Program-made: the position numbers and the translations under genes
Shown: positions 46,201 through 56,741 of the stretch, piece by piece
Numbering within the stretch: position 1 is the stretch's first letter
Layout: the number at the start of each line of letters is the position of its first letter
Notes under the pieces: generated by a model
Databases searched by the model: none
What the model was told of the DNA's origin: nothing
What the model saw: the letters and a program-made list of their open reading frames with translations, nothing else
Assembly: GCA_023101725.1 (NCBI GenBank)
Contig: JALJCO010008708.1
Span: forward strand, 62,001 to 126,000
Length of the DNA stretch: 64,000 nt
Direction of reading: 5' to 3'
Source of the DNA: Atherinomorus stipes
Taxonomy: Eukaryota; Chordata; Actinopteri; Atheriniformes; Atherinidae

Positions 46201-46791
46201 GGCCGTGTCTCAATCTGCACACTTTCCTGAGTGCACTGGAATTCAGGGCAAAGTGCGCACTGTGTACTTTGTTTGTAGTGCACACTATTGTCCAGCTAAA
46301 TGCTGACCCAAACAGAGCACTGCACCTACAGGAAGTGACGGACTAGCATTACCCGCTAACCTGAGCTAACTCTACTTAGCTGGTATAACCGCAGCCTCAA
46401 ACACACGACCAGATCATAACTGTCATCAGGGAGTGAACAGCTTGGTAGCCACAATATACATTAGTGATTATGTCTAAATCATTTCATAAACGTTACTAAA
46501 ATCAAGTACAATACCGCCTCCGATGCAGCAGGGGTCGCCACCGCGCCATTCATCGCCATTATTCAGCTCTGAAAGCAGTTTGAAAGTCCCGCCTCTTCCT
46601 CCACGTTCACAAGATGGCGTCCATTTAGTGCGAGTAGTGTGCGTCACTCTGCACTGCATTTTTGGGCGTGATTAGGGCAACATCCTGGTACTTTCAGTGC
46701 ACTGAAATTGTCGCTTAAATGACACCATGTGTGTACTACACACTCAAAAATAGTGTTTGAAGTGCTCAAGTGCGCGGTTTGGGACACGGCC
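46201..46791. mobile_element. GGCCGTGTC-ended TIR element, TGA duplication
   Basis: The left end 'ggccgtgtctcaatctgcac' is inverted at the right as 'gcgcggtttgggacacggcc'. 'TGA' flanks both sides (46198-46200 and 46792-46794), a 3 bp duplication of the type made by PIF/Harbinger-like transposases (they prefer TWA, so TGA is only suggestive). Interior phrases 'agtgcacact' recur on both sides. No coding sequence. Confidence 0.75.
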
Positions 46792-46977
46792 TGAATGTCT
46801 GCTGGGTTCTTTTATAGTTGTAGGGAAGCAGCTCCAGGTGCGTCCAATGAGTCGTTAGCGGTGGAGGGAGGGAGGAGATGATGGTGGTGTGGTGCCAGTT
46901 CAATCAGGATGTGTTGAAGCAAGATGTGTTACATAAAAATGAAAGACAGAAGGGGTTAATATACAGCCGGTCGTAAC

Positions 46978-47099
46978 ACACAACCTCACAGTTGTCTGCA
47001 TAGATCGGTATCTGTTGATATCTGATATCAGAAATTAAGAGTTGGACAATATCAGTATATTATATATCGGTAAAAAAAAAGGCAATATAGAACATCCTA
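46978..47099 (+). mobile_element. Element A, copy 2, right end
   Basis: 'acaacctcacagttgtctgc', 'atagatcggtatctgttgat', 'taagagttggacaatatcag' and the terminus 'ggcaatatagaacatccta'. The first 25 bp are in the opposite orientation to the same segment in copy 1 at 38.4 kb. Confidence 0.7.
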
Positions 47100-47846
47100 A
47101 GACTAAAAACAACTTATATGAACGCTCACTTACTGTAAGTTGAAAATTATGTTAAATTTCACAAACATGCATGAGCATGACAAAGTCCTGAACCTGTTTA
47201 TATTTGATATATCGTGCTCTTCAGCTTTCCCTCTAATAATCCCTTCAAAGGGCGAACTCCTTCCCCGTCTTATCTGATAATTACATTTACCCCGACCTGT
47301 CTGAAATATTTACACACCAACTGCTGCACAACTTCCCGTCAGCACAGGTATAATTTTTGTTCAGCCTTTCCAGATATTAATGAAATTTCCTACTATGTTT
47401 ATTCAAAAAACTTCAATGAGAAGCGATAAATCACACCCATGTGTCTTCAGCGCCCAGACACAGTCAAGGGAACGGGGGATAAATCACGGGAAGAAAAGGT
47501 GATGTGGCCTTACGCTTCAAAGTTTAATCGTCTTGCAAAGAATCACTCCCCCCCCCCCCCCCCGCAGACGACGGAGACGAAGATAGTTTGAGGTCCAGAC
47601 CTTCACTCCTGTCCCACATCAATCACGCCGGTGGTGCCTTTTTCATTTTGGGGCTCAATATTTCTGTTGCTGGACTTATTTTGTTGACATTGGACTGACA
47701 GTTACAGAAGCAGCTGTTTGTGACGCAGAGCTTGATGAAAAGTACTTTACAGGGTTTCATAAACTGAATGTTACGCAGAACCACGAGTGCAGAATTTTAA
47801 CTACGTCTCTACGAGGCATGTAACGGTATGAAACGGTTTATGTCAC

Positions 47847-47883
<37 letters not shown>

Positions 47884-48053
47884 TTAATTCATACCAATTA
47901 GGAAATTCATTCTCTGCAATTTCACCGATCTCAGGTAATTGTCGGCATCCTAAAGTGTTCATCTAACCTCCCCACAATGTTTCACACACTAAGAGGCATT
48001 TTTGTTCGGCACAGAACCAAGCAAAAATAATTAAACAAAAGGTTATCATAATT
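47100..48053. other. No gene seen; C16 and TA tracts
   Basis: A C16 run at 47548-47563 and (TA)n at 47853-47882. The rest is unique-looking. Confidence 0.5.
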
Positions 48054-48503
48054 TAGTGATGTATGATACTGTATTATCTGCGTGATATCTGTATCAGCCG
48101 ATATCAGCGTTAAAACTGAATGTCGTCTCAGCCTGATATTGACCCAATATTGGTTGATTTTTTTTTTCAATTTCATTTTTCTATTTCACAAAGCATATAA
48201 AAAACAAAACAAAGCTTCTAAATATGCCTGATTTAGCGAAAAAATACAAACACAAAAATATAAAACTTTAAATAAAAAAGTTATTAATATAATAATTAAC
48301 CAACATGTAGCTGACAAACCTGCAGAATGCTGTATTTCTTTCTTCATTAGGCCACCGTGCAACATTATGACGTCTCCAGCAACTAGATCTGCAGCAGAAG
48401 TATTTTTCTAATTTTGCACAACTTTAATATCACTATCAGCTATGAGAAGCAGTAAAGTATCAGTTATCGGTATTGGTTGAAATTTTCTTATTGTGCATCA
48501 ATA
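48054..48503 (+). mobile_element. TAGTGATG hAT-like element, copy 4
   Basis: 'tagtgatgtatgatactg' at the left and 'ttattgtgcatcaata' at the right; internal 'gccgatatcagcgttaaaac', 'taggccaccgtgcaacatta', 'cagcaactagatctgcagc' and 'gctatgagaagcag' as in the other copies. It is shorter than copy 3 because the microsatellite is absent and there are deletions. Target duplication is not convincing. Confidence 0.7.
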
Positions 48504-49984
48504 ATTTTTGCCGTTTTTCTTTCTCTTTTTTTTCAACTAAGGATGATTTAAGGATGTTTAAATTAACAGTAATATCACAGATTCTATGTAGCTGCAATAA
48601 GTTAAAATGACATTTCTTTTTTTAAAGTTATTATTACAGCCTGATGATGCTCTGCGATGCTTTTCCAAGTTAAAACAATCATGAATAAAGACAATCCTGT
48701 TTTTAATAAAACCACTTGATATCAAATCTTTGAATAGAATACAGATTAACATTTTTTGCTCTTTTTGATGTACTATTAGCTTTAAATCACTCTATATTAG
48801 CTATATTCTATGTCTATCCAATTGCAAAAAAAAACCCCAAAATATTACTGGTATATTATATTCCAGCGGCTTCTGAGGATCAAAAACATTTGTAATTGTC
48901 TAACAGCAAAACTTAAAATGGAAAATCATTAACATAATATTAAAGCCACTTCCAGGTAAAATAACAAACCCCCATATGGCAACAGGATTGTGCAGAAACT
49001 GCTCTGGAGATGCTCCACAAACATGACAAGAGCTTCAATCGGCCTTAAAGCTCCCGTGATACCAATCTCATGGGATCTGATGGCATTAGGACGCAAGCCC
49101 AAAGACCTGCCTCGGAGTCGGCAGATGGTTATAATGTCATTTCTGATTGGTTTCATAAAGACGAGAGTTTTACTCTCACGTCTCTCTTTCAAGGAATCAG
49201 AGCCGTATACGAAGAAAAGAGATAAATTATTGTCCTGAAATCTAAAATCTGACTAATGCTTTGCTGCACTGATGCAGCATTTACATCTACATGCATCTGT
49301 TACCTCGTATAGAGAATATGTTTGTAAATTTGGGGAAAAATGGCAAAGATAGTCACAATATAAGAAGTTTTTTCTACATAAAAAGCAAAATTTCAACGTT
49401 TCCTCAGAGCAGTGTCTGTATGAATGTGTAGGGTTTCCAGATGCACCGGGTTATTTTTTCTTCTTGTTTCATGTTAAAAGTTTTGCACGTACAAGTAAAA
49501 ATGAGCTTTGTATATGCAAACCTTTCCTTAAAGCTATCCGGGTTGCTGTCTCACCAGCACAGATTGTGGATCTGCTCTTTCCCTTTAAATTCAATATTAA
49601 AACATGATCTTTACTGACTTTTGAACCACTGGAAGCTTATCGTCAAAAACGTCTTAAATCTGTTCCATGAAATATCTATCCAATGTGCTCTTTAGATTGG
49701 ATTACCCCGTCCACCGTGCTTTTAATCATGATTTCTTTTTTAGGGGGAGTACAGTCACCGTTGTGATGCATCAATTTATATGTGAATGGAAGACACAGAT
49801 ATCAAGAACTTTATCGCCGTTTATCTGACCTGACCATTGTAGGTTAGAATTTAATGCTTTCTCCATTAAAAAAAAAAAAACTGAATTTGTTGAAGGCATA
49901 TGTGATAAAATCATGACAGAAATTCACCGTATTTTATAGCAGCTTTTAGTTAGGTGGCTTAATTATGGTAAATTCTCATTTTTA
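48504..49984. other. No gene seen; CNE-like part at 48960-49220
   Basis: 48960-49220 is unique and evenly composed ('tctcatgggatctgatggc', 'ggttataatgtcatttctga') and might be conserved; an 87-residue minus-strand frame there has no known domain. The remainder is AT-rich. Confidence 0.4.
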
Positions 49985-50075
49985 ATAAGGATTTTGGACA
50001 TTTTTACTGATATACCAATATTGTCCAACTCTTAATTTCCAATATCAGCCTATACTAATCAATACTTTGCGATAT
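49985..50075 (-). mobile_element. Element A, terminal fragment (copy 4)
   Basis: 'atttttactgatataccaat', 'attgtccaactcttaatttc' and 'caatatcagcctatac' are the inverted right-end region of element A seen at 38420-38480. The extreme terminus is missing. Confidence 0.6.
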
Positions 50076-50439
50076 GTCTCAGTTATAACCATAACAGTCA
50101 GGATGGAGTAGAGGAGCGACTATCTAACGGTGCCTCAAAATCTTAAATGAGCTGCACATTTCCTGAAAACCACAACAACTTGCTGCTCTGAGGGCTCTCC
50201 TCTGAAAAGAAGACGTTTTCACGTCACTTTGATTGGTTTTCTCCGGTTCAATTTGTCCCTGTTTGCCTCGTCTTAAATTTGAAATCAGCCTCATACCGAA
50301 GGAACCACTAACTTGCCGTGTACGCCGCCCATATATGGTGTTAGTCAGGCTTGCCAGGCTACTAAAACCCAAGGAGCAAACGCCACTAGAAAGACTGAAG
50401 CGGGGAATAAAGTTACAAAATTGTACTTCTCACTTCATC

Positions 50440-51660
50440 CGCTATAGGCGCTCCATAAAACAACAAATCCCCATAGATTCCCATGTTGAAAAGGCCAACT
50501 AAACAGCAGAAATAAGCATGTTTACAGCAGAAATAAACAGGTTTATAGCATAAATCAGAAATAAACACGTTAATAGAAGAAAAAACATGTTTACAGCAGA
50601 ATAAACATGTTCACAACAGAAATAAACATGTTTATAGCAGAAATCGAAAAACATGTTTACAGCACAAATAAACATGTTTACAGCAGAAGTTAACATGTTT
50701 ACAGCACAAATAAACATGTTTATAGCAGAAATCGGAAATAAACACACTAACGGAAGAAATATACGTTTACAGCAGAATGAACATGTTTACAGCACAAATA
50801 AACATGTTTACAGCAGAAATGTAAATAAACACGTTAACAGAACAAATATACGTTAACACTGTTTAGAAGAAATTGTAAATAAACACGCTCACAGAAGAAA
50901 TATATGTTAACAGCAGAAATGAACATGTTTACAGCACAAATAAACATGTTTACAGCAGAAATCGTAAATAAACACATTAACAGAAGAAATATACGTTAAC
51001 AGCAGAAATAAACAATGTTCACAGCAGAAATGAACATGTTCACAGCAGAAATGAACATGTTTACAGTACAAATAAACATGTTTACAGCACAAATAAACAA
51101 GTCCACAGCAGAAATGAACATGTTTAGCACAAATAAACATGTTTACAGCACAAATAAACATGTTTACAGCAGAAATCATAAATAAACACATTAACAGAAG
51201 AAATACACGTTAACAGCAGAAATAAACAAGTTCACAGCAGAAATAAACATGTTCACAGCGGAAATAAACATTTTACAGCAGAAATAAACACATTTACAGG
51301 AGAAATGAACAAGTTCACAGCAGAAATAAACGTGTGTACAGGAGAAATAAACTGCTAAGCTAGCCTCTTTAGCACCACCTAAAAGCAGCTGATTACCTGC
51401 TGCAGAGTAGCGTTTAATGACCAGCTTTGTCAGAGAGGAGGACGGGATAGAAAGGGGGTTAGGGTTAGGGTTGAAGTTGTGTATGTAAAAGTTATGACAC
51501 CTTTTATCTTGAAATTACACATAATTATGGGCGTGCCCTTTTAATTGACAGATGGCAGACCGGTTGCCAGTTTTAGCTGTGGAGGCTAATAGTTAGCTCC
51601 CTGCTAGCCTCCAGGAAGGCCGCAGCCTGTAGCAGAGTTGCACAACTGTGGTTTTTAGCT
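50440..51660 (+). mobile_element. Dispersed element C carrying a 21 bp minisatellite, copy 2
   Basis: Its right part repeats copy 1 (35207-35835): 'atcttgaaattacacataat', 'gggcgtgcccttttaattga', 'ggcagaccggttgccagttt', 'ggaggctaatagttagctcc', 'agagttgcacaactg'. Its left part has 'ccataaaacaacaaatcccc' and 'gattcccatgttgaaaagg' leading into the array. Ends are unclear; non-coding. Confidence 0.65.
50502..51350 (+). repeat. 21 bp minisatellite (tttacagcagaaataaacatg), copy 2
   Basis: About 40 units over 850 bp. Besides the basic unit there is a recurring longer variant, 'gcagaaatcgtaaataaaca' followed by 'cattaacagaagaaatatac' and 'gttaacagcag', seen in recognisable form near 50728, 50817, 50868, 50958 and 51171, so units duplicated in blocks. 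The antisense frames (Val-Asn-Met-Phe-Ile repeats) are artefacts. Confidence 0.92.
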
Positions 51661-51978
51661 GGTTAACAGCAAGTCTGGTTAGCTCGATTAGCGTTAGCTT
51701 GGCTGTCAATCATTTGCCCTGCCTGGTCTTTGCCCATTTTAGTATTTTCCGGGAGTGATGACACACAGCAAAATGGCGACGGTGGGAAACACTTAACCGG
51801 CTTCACTTTCCCCTTCAGACGTGACCAGATACTACATCCATTTTTTTTTACAGTCTCTGCTCAAACCCTTGTTGAGGTGTAGGAAACCACACCCCCTACT
51901 GGGGATTTATTTGCATCATTTGATATTTTATTTGACAGTTTGACTTAAACAGTCAAAAGTGCTGAAGGAATGTCTCAT
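51661..51978. other. No gene seen
   Basis: Unique-looking sequence with 'gttagctcgattagcgttag' and an ATTT10-type run at 51839-51850; nothing recognisable. Confidence 0.45.
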
Positions 51979-52332
51979 TTAAAGGGACACTGCAACTTTT
52001 GTCCACTAGGGGCACCGACCCTGTTACTTCCCACAGGCCACACAACTGTCGCGAAAATGACACAGTATCTATCTGCGTTTTGGAATCGTGTTTGCACACC
52101 ACTTTGATCAGCTGATTTTAATTCATGGAGCCATAAAGCAAAGCGCTCCAGGTCACATGATCCAATGAGAGACGGATCCGCTCCTGCAAAGTTACAATGT
52201 CTGGTTTTGGAGGAGGACAGCCCCCTCAGAGCACCCACATGCGTTAAGTGCTGTATATTAACCCCTGACATCATCTATTATTGGTTATATTAGTCTGATG
52301 TTTGGGTCAAAAGTTACACGGCGTCCCTTTAA
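51979..52332. mobile_element. TTAAAGGGAC-ended TIR element
   Basis: The left 'ttaaagggacactgcaactt' is inverted at the right as 'aagttacacggcgtcccttt'. The 354 bp interior is non-coding (a 99-residue minus-strand frame spans it but resembles nothing known). The terminus is like those at 9144 and 34559. Confidence 0.7.
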
Positions 52333-53244
52333 CATGTTTTTTGTGAATTTAACAAGACGTCAAACAAGAACATTGACATGCAACATCAGATAACATCCAC
52401 ATACTCGGAGAGAGCTGGAGGGTAACTGCTTTCACAGTATTTATCTGCACCCTAAATATGATCCTCTTCATGATGATGATGATGGTGCAGTTTGGGGGGC
52501 CTCCAGATTAAAAACACTAATCTACTGACCCATAACTAAAGTGATGGTTGAGCTGATAATCTTTTCATCTCATGGTAAGTGAAACCTGCTTTGTTGGATT
52601 TTAAGTGTGAGCAGACAATAGAAAGAGGATCATTTTAACAGGACTCCATGCTGAGCAGATGGGAGCATGTGTGTGTGAGTGGGGGGGGGCTCACCAGAAA
52701 AGACTTCTGCATCCTGACACTTTCACCATTATGATTCCAACACAGCAGTGCAGGCAGGTTTATTTATGATCCAGGCAGTTTTATCGCTCTGAGTCAATCT
52801 GCTTCGGTTCAGGGTCCAGACTTCTACCCGGCGAGGGGAGCTGGAAACACGACACAAACAAAATGATGTGTTAAAGCAAGTTCGCGCCGGGCCTTGTGAT
52901 ACGCCCATCTGCCGTGACCGGTGTTGCAGATCGTGCTGATGTCCCTGCCGGTGCTCCCTCGCCCCCTCTCACTGAAGCTCTCCAGGTTTCACAGCCATCA
53001 CTGACTTCCATTAACAACAAGAAGGCCCATTTCTGAGCTCTCATATGCATTTGTGTGGAATGATGAAGGGAAGGTGGACTTGCTTATAGAACGAAGTCAT
53101 CACAGAGGAGGACAAGATGTTTTAGGCTTCTAACCAGTAAGACAAGTGGTAGTTAGCTGAGTTATACAGATACTCCACAGTAACAGAGCTGACCTGATAC
53201 CTGACACCAGTTTCCAAGATGACTGAAGGCTGGTGGATGTTTCC
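52333..53244. other. No gene seen
   Basis: Unique-looking sequence with a G10 run at 52681-52690. No open frame of note. Confidence 0.5.
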
Positions 53245-53775
53245 TTCCATCCATCCATCCATCCATCCATCCATTTATCCATCCATCTATCCATCATCCA
53301 TCCATCCATCCATCCATCCATCCATCCATCCACCCATCCTCCATTTATCCATCCATCTATCCATCATCCATCCATCCATCCATCCATCCATCCACCCATC
53401 CTCCATTTATCCATCCATCTATCCATCCATCCTCCATTTATCCATCCATCTATCCGTCTCCATCCATCCATCCATCCATCCATCCATCCTTCCATCCATC
53501 CATCCATCCATCCATCCATCCTTCCATCCATCCATCATCTGTCAATCCTTCTTCCCATCCATCCATCATCCATCCATCTACCCATCCACCAATCCATCCA
53601 TCCATTCAACGTCCATCCATTCATCCATCCATCTATCCATCATCCGTCTTCCTTTCTTCCATCCATCCATCATCCATCCATCCATCCATCCATCCATCCT
53701 TCCATCCATCCATCCATCCATCCATCATCTGTCAATCCTTCTTCCCATCCATCCATCATCCATCCATCTATCCAT

Positions 53776-53808
<33 letters not shown>

Positions 53809-54497
53809 ATCCATCCATCTATCCATCATCCGTCTATCCTTTCTTCCATCCATCCATCATCCATCCATCCATCATCCATCCATCTATCCATCATCCATCC
53901 ATCCATCCATCCATCCATCCATCCATCCATCTATCCATCATCCATCCATCCATCCATCCTCCATTTATCCATCCATCTGTCCATCCATCCATTCTCCATT
54001 TATCCCTCCCTCCATCCATCCCTCCATCCATCCCTCCTCCATTTATCCTTCCATCCATCCTCCTATCCATCCATCCATCCATCCCTCCCATCCATCAATC
54101 CATCCATCCATCTATCCATCATCCATCCATCTATCCATCTATCCATCATCCATCCATCTATCCATCATCCATCCATCCATCCATCCATCCATCAATCCAT
54201 CCATCCATCTATCCATCATCCATCCATCTATCCATCTATCCATCATCCATCCATCCATCCATCCATCATTTATCCATCCATCTGTCCATCCATCCTCCAT
54301 TTATCCCTTCCTCCCTCCCTCCCTCCATCCATCCATCCATCCATCCATCATCCGTCAATCCTTCTGTCTGTCTGCCCGTCCATCCATCCATCCATCCATC
54401 CATCCATCCATCCATCCATCCATCCATCCATTTATCCATCCATCTGTCCATCCTCCATTTATCCCTCCTTCCCTCCATCCATCCATCCATCCATCCA
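53245..54497. repeat. (CCAT)n array, 1.25 kb, with phrase-level repeats
   Basis: Tetramer CCAT/ATCC with frequent variants ('tttatccatccatctatcc', 'catcatccgtc', 'ccttcttcccatcc'). Variant phrases of roughly 60-100 bp recur, e.g. 'tctgtcaatccttcttccc' near 53538 and 53728, so segments have duplicated as blocks. Two overlapping frames of 432 and 466 residues read His-Pro-Ser-Ile repeats in two phases and are artefacts. Confidence 0.97.
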
Positions 54498-55371
54498 GTC
54501 TAACACCTTCATCATGAATCAGTATCTGAGTTCCTCTTCCTCCTCCTCGTCCTCCATCACCTCCTCTGATCTGCCTCCATGTTGTTCTCCAGATTACTAC
54601 ACCAAACACATCCAGCATATTGACACACTTTAAAAGAGATGACTTACAGATGCTGGAGCCTTAAATCCGAAAAATCAGGTGATGCTTTATTCATATCATG
54701 CAATTGAGATTTTTCCTTCCTTTTTTTTGTGATGGGGGGGGGGGGGACAGATGGATGCGACCTACTATTCGGGTCAAGCAGCTGCGCCTTACAGGATAAT
54801 CTTATGCTGGGACATATTGAGAGACATTTTCATCTTGTGGATTATGCTTTCTTGGGGAGGGATGGACAGACGTTTGTGGACAGATGATACGGTGACATAT
54901 AAACAAACAAGTCAATAAGGATAATGTGGTGGAGGAATGCTAGAAAAGTGTGTGTGTGTGTGTGTGTGTGTGGGGGGGGGGCTGATGGTCCTGAAGAGCC
55001 TCCAGCTTACATCATAGAAAGCTGATAATGCTGAAGTCGGGGATTCAGCTAAGCAAGTTTACTAATCAGGGTGAAGAATATTAAGATCTCTAATAATTTA
55101 GCACAGACTGGAACATGCTGAAATGTACTCACATGCTGTATGGAGCATATGGTGATGACAGCAATACAGGATGTTCTGGCTGAGCAGACATAATAGTGTT
55201 ACAATATACATGCTGGGGCTATTTGTGTGACTGGTAATGCAGCCCCCACAATTACACATGCACCGTCAGGTTGATAAAACAGAACCTGAATGAATAAAAT
55301 GAAGTCTTACACATTTTCCAAGCTTGTTTTCTTTGTTCCTTTGTTTTTTACAAATGTCCAGTATTATGGGC
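54498..55371. other. No gene seen; G13 and GT/G tracts
   Basis: G13 at 54734-54746 and (GT)n followed by G10 at 54948-54981. Otherwise unique, without recognisable features. Confidence 0.5.
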
Positions 55372-55710
55372 CTACAGTACTTACCGATATTATCGGCCGA
55401 TATCAGAAAATATCAGTTCTGTTTTTATCTGACTGATATTGTTACTAACGAAGTCTCGCAAGATCTTGTTCTGTTACAAAATCTTGCTTCATCTTCCATT
55501 AGCACCAATCCAGCATGTAGAATATGTAGATGCATGTCGGTGTGTGTGTGTGTTCTTCCTGTTATTGTGGAAGAACTTCATTTCCCAGCGTTCCTTTCAG
55601 AGTCATGTGACTACGGTGCAGTTGCTGCTGCTACAGACTGACTTGCTTTGAAGTTGTTGGTTAAGTTACTAAGTTGTCAGGAACATTAGAATTAGATACC
55701 AGCAGGTATT
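55372..55710 (+). mobile_element. Element A, copy 3, left half
   Basis: 'ttaccgatattatcggccga', 'acgaagtctcgcaagatctt', 'cctgttattgtggaagaact', 'tcatttcccagcgttccttt', 'cagagtcatgtgactacggt', 'acagactgacttgctttgaa', 'aggaacattagaattag', then 'ataccagcaggtattggc'. Same order as at 44409 and 38000. A GT microsatellite (55538-55551) is an extra in this copy. Confidence 0.75.
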
Positions 55711-55744
55711 GGCTTTTGCATTTGTTTTTTTTTTTGTTTGTTTT

Positions 55745-56286
55745 TTTTACTGGTATTAGATAAACATATATTCTCCAACTCCTACTTTCCAATATCCGAT
55801 ATCAACCAATACCCATCTATGCGGACAACTGTGAGGTTGTATCTCTGATATTTTTAGATACAACTTTATTCTGCTCGGAGAGCAAAGATCCCAAAATATC
55901 CTTAACTCAGCCAGAGGAGTTCATTTTGGACATCTGGCTGCCAGATATCAGATACTAGCAGGTATTAGATACCATCATATATCAGTTACTAGCAGTTATC
56001 AGATACCATCATATATCAGTTACTAGCAGTTATCAGATACCATCAAATATCAGTTACTACCAAGTATAACATACCACCAGATATCAGATACTAGCAGGTA
56101 TTACATACTGCCATATATCAGTTACTATCAGGTATTAGATACCACCAGATATCAGATACCACCATACATCAGTTACGAGCAGGTATCAGATATCATCATA
56201 TATCAGTTACTAGCAGGTATTACATACTGCCATATATCAGTTACTAGCAGGTATCAGATACCATCATATATCAGTTACTAGCAGGT
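55745..56286 (-). mobile_element. Element A, copy 3, right half, inverted
   Basis: Relative to copy 1, the right half appears in reverse: 'ctccaactcctactttccaa', 'ccgatatcaaccaatac', 'ctatgcggacaactgtgagg', 'aatatccttaactcagccag', 'aggagttcattttggacatc', 'tggctgccagatatcag', then the 34 bp array. So the two halves of element A face each other here, either by an internal inversion or by juxtaposition of two copies. Confidence 0.7.
55941..56286 (-). repeat. 34 bp minisatellite inside element A, about 10 units
   Basis: Units such as 'ttagataccatcatatatca' plus 'gttactagcagtta' repeat at 34 bp; they are the reverse complement of the array at 62536. One unit (near 56130-56180) is extended by a partial extra unit. 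Units differ more from each other than in the terminal array, so this array looks older. Confidence 0.92.
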
Positions 56287-56326
56287 CAAAATCTTCTTTT
56301 TTACAGACTTTATAACTTCTAAAGAC

Positions 56327-56741
56327 TAGGGGTGGGAAAAATATTGATACACTAAAATATCGCAATATTTTAATATGCTGATATCATTTCAAAATGCAGT
56401 ATCGATTTACTAACGAAATCTTGCGATATCTCATTGTTCTGTTACGAAATCTCACGAGAATTCACAAAAATTTTGCGATATTTTCACATGCTGATATCAT
56501 ATTGCCATTTAAAAATGCGGTATCAATCTGTTTTACCAACAAAATCTCACGATATTTCATTGTTCTGTTAGGAAATATGACAAGAATTCACAAAATATCA
56601 TAAATTTTGGTAACGGAACAATGAAATCTCGTGAGATTTGTAGGTAAAATAGATCAATACTGTGTTTCTAAATATTCATTTGATATTGGCATAGGAAAAT
56701 ATTGTGATATTTCAGTGTATCAGTATTTTTCATCACCCCTA
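56327..56741. mobile_element. agggctgggaaaaaatat element, copy 3, internal duplication
   Basis: The left 'taggggtgggaaaaatattg' is inverted at the right as 'cagtatttttcatcaccccta'-like sequence. The interior contains the block 'aaaatgc(a/g)gtatcgat' to 'gttctgtta(c/g)gaaat' and 'aattcacaaaa' twice in tandem, about 130 bp apart, which explains why it is 110 bp longer than copy 1. Confidence 0.7.

Noticed and set aside
53219..54633. Two overlapping reading frames of 432 and 466 codons
   Set aside because: They translate a CCAT array into His-Pro-Ser-Ile repeats in two phases at once; the openness follows from the repeat lacking stop triplets.
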